Shown in pieces: positions 58,697 to 64,000 of a stretch of DNA of 64,000 nucleotides. The notes below the pieces were generated by a model that made no database searches, was not told the origin of the DNA, and saw only the letters and a program-made list of their open reading frames with translations. Position numbers and translations under genes: made by a program. This DNA is from Venturia oleaginea (lineage: Eukaryota > Ascomycota > Dothideomycetes > Venturiales > Venturiaceae), in the NCBI GenBank assembly GCA_013176395.1, contig JABMLP010000018.1, positions 496,001 to 560,000 of the forward strand, given 5' to 3'. How positions within the stretch are numbered: position 1 is the first letter of the stretch; each line of letters opens with the position of its first letter.

Positions 58697-61659
58697 ATGG
58701 CGACTCCTGCGATACCACCTCGTCCTGCCCGGACTGCTCAGCAAGCTCCGGCTTCGAGCTCTGCCAATATGGACGTTCCTCGAGTTCCTGCTCGGCCCAA
58801 ACGGAGCGTTGAACGCTCAGTTTCTCCGGGTAGAGATACCTTCGCTAGGTCTCCATTGAACGACCCCATACATCACAATGCAAAGCTTCCCGGAAGCTCG
58901 AATCTTGCCAGGACTGTTTCAAGAGATCTTCCACCACGTCCACCCTCGGTCAATTTACCATCCATTGGCCATGAAGGCGACGAATACGCAAGTCTTACCC
59001 CACAACCCGAAGAGCAGGCCAAACAGATCGCTGGCGACCTCCCTCTCTATGCTCCCAAGGCCACACTACCTGTCTCTTCGGCAAAATCCCGAATAGCGAC
59101 AGTCACTAGGACTGACTCTTCACAGGCTGCAGCTGCTGGGATTGGAAAGCCATCCAGCGAGACAGATTCGCAGATTGGCCACACTTTGACTCGGTCGACG
59201 TCCTCTCAGGCATCTCGCTCGAGACCTGCCTCGAGACCTGCCTCTCTGTACAAGGTGGATACCCATGAGTACGAGCAAGACCGTATCCCTGTTTTTGGCA
59301 TTCAAGTACCTATGTACCCAAATGCTGGCGACGTTCAAGCTCCTACCCCTTCAAATTCAGTACCTCCACCATCTACTGGCATTGGCTTCTTCAACAATGG
59401 CGGTACACCTTCTGCGGGTGCGAGGAACCACTCACGGACCAGGAGTGGTCGTGAGCATTTCACAGGCCCACCAGATAGCTACGGTCTTCATGGACATGGC
59501 GTCAATAACAAAGATCCCTTCGAGAAGGCTTGGTACGACAAACACCCTGATGACCATGCGCGTGAAGCCAAGGGTGTCTATGGTCCTGCAATACAGGAGG
59601 GCAGGAAAGCTTGGGCGTTAAGCAGCGAAGAGCTCAACAAACTTGTCCACGGCAAAACGCCTGCAAGCGGCATGGGTAGGAGTAGTTGAGACGTGTTCCA
59701 AGTGTAGGCTAACGCAGCGTTTCAGGCACATCCAGCAACGTAACCAGCACTCCCGATGAGCAAACTGGGTATCTTGCTTCTGAAGAATATGCTTCTCGTA
59801 TGGCATCACCACGTTCCTCATCGGCCAAGCCTCGCCGTGCGAGCTCCCAGACATTCGCCGAATCTCCTCTTCGTATCGGTGCATTTCCTCCGGATCAAGT
59901 CAATGCAGCTCTCAAATACACTCAGGCTAAACAACAAGATGGAGCTGTGGATAGCGATGCGGAAGACGAAGTCATTCACGTGGATCCATCGTCGAAGCGT
60001 CACAGCAAGATCGGAGGTGGTGGATACGACCCACCGACTCAAGATCTTGGTCCAGAAGGAGGCAACACTGCAGACAGGGGCGGAGAATTCATAGAAACTG
60101 GCTATGGTGTTCCAATCTTGGCATCCGACGAGGCTGCTCACCGACCCGAGTCCCGCTTTATGCAGCCAGCTGTTGAACCTGAATTGGAACGCCGTGGTGA
60201 TGATTACCTCGATGCTTCTGGTCGCAGAAGCAGTTCTACAAGCCAACACAACGTACCGTTTGTTCAGCTGTCTAGGTACAACACGGAAGACCGCGAAGCT
60301 CTCGGCACACCACTTGATGATGTCAGAGAATACGAGCCTCTGTTTCCCGAGGAAGACGATAAATCATCCTCAGCACCGGCGAAACTGGTTAACAAGAGAC
60401 CCGACGCGCTTGCTAGGCATCAATTCCCTAGTCAGGACGTCTGGGAAGATACGCCTGAGAGTATGATGTACCAGACCACGGTTGACACTCTGCAAGACGA
60501 GGTGAAACCGTACAAGGCAGCCGAGCACGAGCCCGCTGGTCTGTTTGAATCTCCGGAGGCCGAGAAAGCCAGGCAAACAAATGCCAAAGGTCCAGACTTC
60601 AAGGCTTCAGACGACAGTTTCTTGTCCGACGCCAAATCTAAGAAGACTGGTTTCAAGCATGGTGTCGCCGGCGAACTTCCATTGCGTCCTGGTATGACAC
60701 AAAGATTTCCGAGTCAGGATATCTGGGAAGACTCTCCAGAAAGTCAAACGATTACTACTGTTGTCGATGACAGAGGTATGTTTAATTCAAGGTTGCTGGA
60801 AGACTGGCAAATTGTCAGAAGTCTGCAATCTTATTCTATGGTAGAGAGATGATACTAATCGCACTTTGTAGATGAAGAAGAGGACTCGGGCGAGAAACCT
60901 GTCCCTCAGATTCCTGCACGCCCTGGACAAAAGGTGGCACCATCGATAACAGGTAGGCCTAAACCACAGGTTCCTGCCCGTCCATCAAAACTGCGGGAAC
61001 TGTCAGACGAGTCAGTCGAACAAGGTATGTTGTCCTTTGAGTTCACAGTCCTTGTGGCACATGCTGACTACATGACAGCAAAACCTCCGATTCCTGCCCG
61101 TCCCACTGGTAGTAAAATCGCTGCCCTCCAAGCAGGTTTTATGAGTGACCTCAACAAGAAACTCGGTCTCGGGCCGGTCACCCCAAAGAAAGAGGAAGAG
61201 AAGACGCCTCTTGCTGATGCGAGAAAGGGTCGTGCCAGGGGACCTCAGAGGCGTAAACCTGGAGTAACACCAGCTCCTGTCGAAGAGGAGAAGAAGACCT
61301 CTAAACCTCGATTCGCCATTTCCACGATGACTATTTGGGAAGTAGATGAAAGCGGCGAGCTCAACATGGGAGGTAACAAGGCTGAGGCTAAGGCCGAACC
61401 TGAGGCTGCTGTGCCTGAACCTGCGCCTACGACTACCGATACCACTAACACTGTGCCGATTGCGCCAACCGCGACTGAAGATATGAGTGTACAGACTGGA
61501 CAACTTGATATCAAGATTGGTGAAGAGGAGGGCAAAACTGTATTCCTCGGCGGTAGAGCACCTGAGCCAGGCAGCGTAGTTGTTGATGCTGATGGTACAC
61601 AGCACGTTGGTGCTTCCGACTCGTTAGGCGGTATCGAGAAGACGGCGACGGGTATGTAA
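58697..61659 (+). CDS. AIM21: AIM21-type actin-patch regulator
   Basis: Four exons (58697-59675, 59726-60775, 60872-61024, 61079-61659) join in phase to 920 residues. Yeast Aim21 with Tda2 antagonises barbed-end capping at endocytic actin patches. The protein is mostly disordered and rich in proline motifs: it starts MATPAIPPRPAR, continues VPRVPARPKR and ends with four PARP-type repeats (IPARPGQK, VPARPSKL, IPARPTGS), likely SH3 ligands. The conserved central block is DPFEKAWYDKHPDDHAREAK, then YGPAIQEGRKAWALSSEELN. Further conserved repeats are RHQFPSQDVWEDTPESM and QRFPSQDIWEDSPES. It closes with a short Ser/Thr/Glu-rich acidic tail. The gene looks intact. Confidence 0.88.
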
Positions 61660-62832
61660 TATATGACGTGAGGTGTGGGATTGATGGGATACACGAGCTC
61701 CGTCACAGGTGTTGAGAACGATTTCGAGGCTGTTGATTTCTGATGAGTTCAGTATATTGAAAGACCTCGCTCCTTATGCACCGCGATACTCGGTGGTAGA
61801 TATGTAGCTTGCAATCTGCGCTCAAAAGTCATTCGCTGGCGTACGCTTGGTCGGTATTCGATGCCATTGCCACATCCGACAACCAAAACACATCAACTCC
61901 AATTCTCGCGATGTCTGCAGTGGAAAGATGACTTCCCGTGCAAAGGCGCCGCCAAGGTATGTCGTATTCAATTTTTGAACTCACGATCAGCCGTGACTGG
62001 CCATACCTGTGGCTGAACCAGGGTGAGTATTGATTTATCAAGAACACCAGCAATCTTCTTGGGACAACTCGCCAGTATTCAAGAAGCTCGTCGGCGATTG
62101 TTTTGCTGTGAAGCGATCCACCCTGATTGGAGCTGACCATTGAACCTGGCGGTATTCTTTTGGATTCCTTCCATCGGACTTTGAGTCGTGTCGGGCGACA
62201 GTTTACCCCTGTTTTATTGGGGCTTCTCTGTCTGCCTCTGGGAGTTTTTCGTGAGAGAAGGAAAGCAGGCAGAGGAGGGCGTGAGCGTTCCGTATCGTAC
62301 CTATTCCTCTTCCGCCAAATTTTCTAGAGTTGGATTCAATTTCACGAAAAGAGAACTGGATTTGAGAGTGTAGCTTGACCAGTTATTGCAATCTTTGTAG
62401 TCGGGGGCTCATTGTTACTACGGCCTTTTGAATACAACGACCTTTGGGTGATGAGAGCTCGACTGTTGTCTAACTCTATATCACTCGGCTCGTCATACGT
62501 GAATTAATCTCCGTCGTGTATGTAAGATATATTCGTAATCCAGCACGTAGCATTCCGGTATTCGCGTTTTACACTCCATGCATAATCGGAGTTGAGAAGA
62601 TTAACGCCGTGATATCCGCCTCCGCCTTTATGACGAAATTGCGACCCTGGCATTTCTAATCATTAATCAACGACGGCGAGGTTTTAAAAGTATGTATACG
62701 TCGTCAAGTCTTCTGTTGAACCACCACAACGAACCTCATATCCTCTCACGAATCAAACTCCCTAGGAATCAACTATAACCCAAAGCCAAGAAGAATAGCT
62801 TATCAGCGACAACCAAAGACGAAGGATCGAAA
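61660..62832. other. intergenic, promoter of the GRE2-like gene
   Basis: 1.17 kb without a supported gene. A TTTTAAAAGTATGTATAC stretch at about 62684-62700 is TATA-like, about 135 bp before the start at 62833. Confidence 0.45.
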
Positions 62833-64000
62833 ATGCCCCGCGTACTGCTCACAGGGGGATCTGGCTTCATCGCCGCACACGTTCTGGAGACACTGATTAG
62901 CCATGGGTAGTTATCCTCCTCTCTATCATCACTCGTGCATGGGATTGTTTACTTATGCTTCTTTTTTCAGACATTCCGTCGTGACTACAGTCCGTAGCCA
63001 GGAAAAGGCTGATAAGATCGCTTCGGCCTACGAAGACATCGGCAAGGACAAGCTGTCCTTCGCCATTGTACCTGATATTGCTCAAGAGGGTGCTTTTGAG
63101 GAGGCTGTTGTTTCGGACCCTCCTTTTGATTATGTGGTATGTTTGCAATTTGTCTCTACGGAAAGAGAAGAGAGATGGTAACAATGATTTAGATCCACAC
63201 GGCCAGTCCATTCACCTTTAACGTGACCGATATCCAAAAACAACTTTTGGACCCGGCAATTATCGGGACGACTGGGATTTTGAAGAGTATTAAGAAGCAT
63301 GCACCCAGCGTGAAGAGAGTTGTACGACTTCATCCATATCACTCCAGTCTCAAAAACCTGACATCTAACGTGCTATAAAGGTCATCACCTCCTCTTTCGC
63401 CGCAATCGTAAACGCCAAAGAATCCAACGGCAATTGGCCAGGCCACACCTACTCCGAAAAAGACTGGAACGGAGTCACGCCCGAAGAAGCACCTCTAAAC
63501 CCCTACAACGGCTACAGAGCATCCAAAACCTTTGCCGAAAAAGCAGCCTGGGAATTTATCGAAAAGGAAAAACCATCCTTCGACCTCGTAAGCATGAATC
63601 CGCCTATGGTTTTTGGGCCCGTCGTCCATCACCTCAACACTCTCGACTCATTGAACACATCCAACGAACGCATCCGCGATTTCATCCAGGGAAAACAGAA
63701 GAATGAGAAGGAACTCCCTGTTACACCAATTCCCATCTGGATCGACGTGCGTGATCTCGCCCTCGCACACGTCAAAGCCATCGAAACCCCCGACGCGGGC
63801 GGGAAGCGCTTCTTCGTCGTAAGTTCGGAGTTCTTCTCCAACCGCCAGCTCCTCGACATTATCCGCAAGCATTTCCCAGAGTATAAGGATCAATTGCCTG
63901 ATGAGAGTGTCAAGGGTGGTGAGGCGCCTGAGTTTGCGCAGGTTGATAACTCGAGGGTGAAGGAATTGCTCAATCAGCCGTTTACGACGTTTGAGACGTC
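62833..64000 (+). CDS. GRE2-type NAD(P)-dependent ketoreductase, cut by the window end
   Basis: A short-chain reductase of the extended (DFR-like) family, near yeast methylglyoxal/isovaleraldehyde reductase Gre2. Exons 62833-62906, 62971-63136, 63193-63321 and 63381 to the window end join in phase; about 329 residues are visible, and the frame is still open at 64000. The cofactor motif is RVLLTGGSGFIAAHVLE. The second exon gives HSVVTTVRSQEKADKIAS, then FDYVIHTASPF. The catalytic YRASK stands in NPYNGYRASKTFAEKAAWEF, and VITSSFAAI supplies the Ser. Substrate-loop sequence NPPMVFGPV and WIDVRDLALAHV complete the family pattern. Introns are 64, 56 and 59 bp. Confidence 0.93.

Overview
This window comes from the nuclear genome of a filamentous ascomycete (Pezizomycotina). 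The signs are intron-rich genes with mostly 46-66 bp GT-AG introns, housekeeping orthologues typical of that group (DPM1, VPS35, ATP14, NTF2, TVP18, AIM21), a fungal HET-type NLR, and pogo/Fot-type and Tad/I-like non-LTR transposons. Several transposon stops look like C-to-T changes (CAG or CGA to TAG or TGA), as repeat-induced point mutation (RIP) would leave. I could not place it to genus; a leotiomycete or dothideomycete is plausible but unproven.

Layout. Positions 1-21 kb are conserved housekeeping genes: DPM1, a serine-rich hypothetical with a hydrophobic C-terminus, a DUF4140/DUF4139 protein with GLFG motifs, a PSMA-like M28 peptidase carrying a one-base frameshift, ATP14 (divergent from the peptidase), a RING plus BRCT protein, and VPS35. 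Positions 20.6-22 kb hold two orphan ORFs. Positions 23-35.5 kb are a transposon island: a plus-strand RNase H fragment of a LINE with degenerate minisatellites upstream, then a near full-length minus-strand LINE (25.3-33.1 kb) whose reverse transcriptase is split by a pogo-like DNA transposon (27502-29351), then the 3' end of a second LINE copy split by an internally deleted pogo-like element (33172-34299), then a two-copy 353-bp tandem repeat.

Right next to the island, at 36-39.6 kb, is an NLR-like gene: HET domain, NB-ARC and eleven near-identical 42-residue TPRs encoded by 126-bp tandem repeats. Positions 41-47 kb carry an orphan ORF, a guanine deaminase and a secreted GMC oxidoreductase. 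Positions 47.8-50.6 kb look decayed: a C2H2 zinc-finger pseudogene with a nonsense codon and a frameshift, a metallopeptidase pseudogene with a broken zinc site, and a doubtful secreted ORF. Positions 51.5-64 kb return to conserved genes: an RWD protein, NTF2, TVP18, AIM21 and a GRE2-type reductase cut by the window end.

The housekeeping genes serve separate pathways (ER glycosylation, retromer sorting, mitochondrial ATP synthase, nuclear import, Golgi membrane, actin patches) and do not form a cluster. The main biological interest is the repeat-rich accessory block: a putative self/non-self recognition NLR with homogenised repeats beside nested transposons and decaying genes.
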